From positions 1 through 42,652 of the forward strand of contig DBMI01000094.1 of the NCBI GenBank assembly GCA_002298165.1: a stretch of DNA of 42,652 nt. Reading direction: 5' to 3'. Position 1 is the stretch's first letter, and each line of letters begins with the position of its first letter. Source of the stretch: Desulfarculales bacterium UBA702 (lineage in GTDB: Bacteria; Desulfobacterota; Syntrophobacteria; Syntrophobacterales; Syntrophobacteraceae). Positions 42,564 to 42,652 of the stretch are shown in pieces. The notes below the pieces were generated by a model that was not told the origin of the DNA, did not search any database, and saw only the letters and a program-made list of their open reading frames with translations. Position numbers and translations under genes: made by a program.

Positions 42564-42652
42564 GTTGCGATGCAAATTCCCCTCCTTGATGGGGTTTAGG
42601 GGATGGTGTCAAGAAAATCTATGAATTTCAACCCCCTCCCCCAACCCCTCCC
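42564..42652. repeat. MITE-like repeat, copy 2 (cut by window edge)
   Basis: From GTTGCGAT onward this stretch matches the element at 12727-12837: TTCCCCTCC...TTGATGGG, a short core with GAATTTCAACCCCCTCCCCCA, and the beginning of the right arm. The window ends inside it. Confidence 0.6.

Noticed and set aside
1..42652. CRISPR array or prophage genes
   Set aside because: No regularly spaced direct repeats with unique spacers and no capsid, tail, terminase or replication genes were seen; the island contains only defence-type genes and relics.

Overview
The window looks like a chromosomal segment of a deltaproteobacterium-type organism (Desulfobacterota, perhaps a Syntrophobacter-like lineage). 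This is inferred from gene content and protein style: a leuS-lptE-holA block convergent with rpsT, holB-ricT-metG, a CbiM/NikM-PDGLE metal importer, and efp-epmA. No rRNA or other phylogenetic marker is present, so the assignment is tentative. Most of the window is ordinary housekeeping DNA. One block, about 25,040-39,336, is clearly foreign.

Host part, left (1-25,000): rpsT (S20, UUG start) faces holA-lptE-leuS. A structured leader with a candidate attenuator precedes a cobalt/nickel ECF importer, cbiM(N)-cbiQ-cbiO. A repeat-rich stretch follows, with a GIY-YIG gene relic bracketed by inverted REP-like repeats and a small zinc-ribbon gene. Next come metG, ricT and holB in one leftward operon, then a MITE-like GC-rich repeat and a YhaM-like OB-HD nuclease. 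A rightward run holds a PLDc_N-type membrane protein, ppiD and a Yip1-domain protein. The 5-oxoprolinase genes pxpB-pxpC-pxpA follow, then a lipoprotein, a hydrolase-fold protein whose nucleophile serine is missing, and a three-gene unit of APC permease, secreted protein of unknown function and class A beta-lactamase-like serine hydrolase.

Island (25,040-39,336): a 44-bp direct repeat of the 3' half of tRNA-Cys marks both ends, the intact tRNA-Cys(GCA) gene sits at the right end, and an integrase C-terminal relic lies just inside it. All intact genes point left. First comes an enlarged type III restriction-modification locus: a SNF2-type helicase with a possible PLD-like N-terminus, a DUF4391 protein, a Mod methyltransferase and a Res helicase-nuclease. 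It is followed, behind its own candidate promoter, by a more A+T-rich three-gene module: a DUF262 protein without an HNH domain, a DUF3696 SMC/ABC-like ATPase, and a protein whose C-terminus resembles RelE/HigB (Gp49-like) toxins fused to an unrecognised N-terminus. An hsdM fragment just upstream of the helicase shows that a type I system was once there. The three-gene module is the best candidate here for an undescribed defence system.

Host part, right (39,337-42,652): enolase, diverging from efp (elongation factor P) and epmA (EF-P lysyl-transferase), which overlap by one base. The right edge of the window cuts a second copy of the MITE-like repeat.
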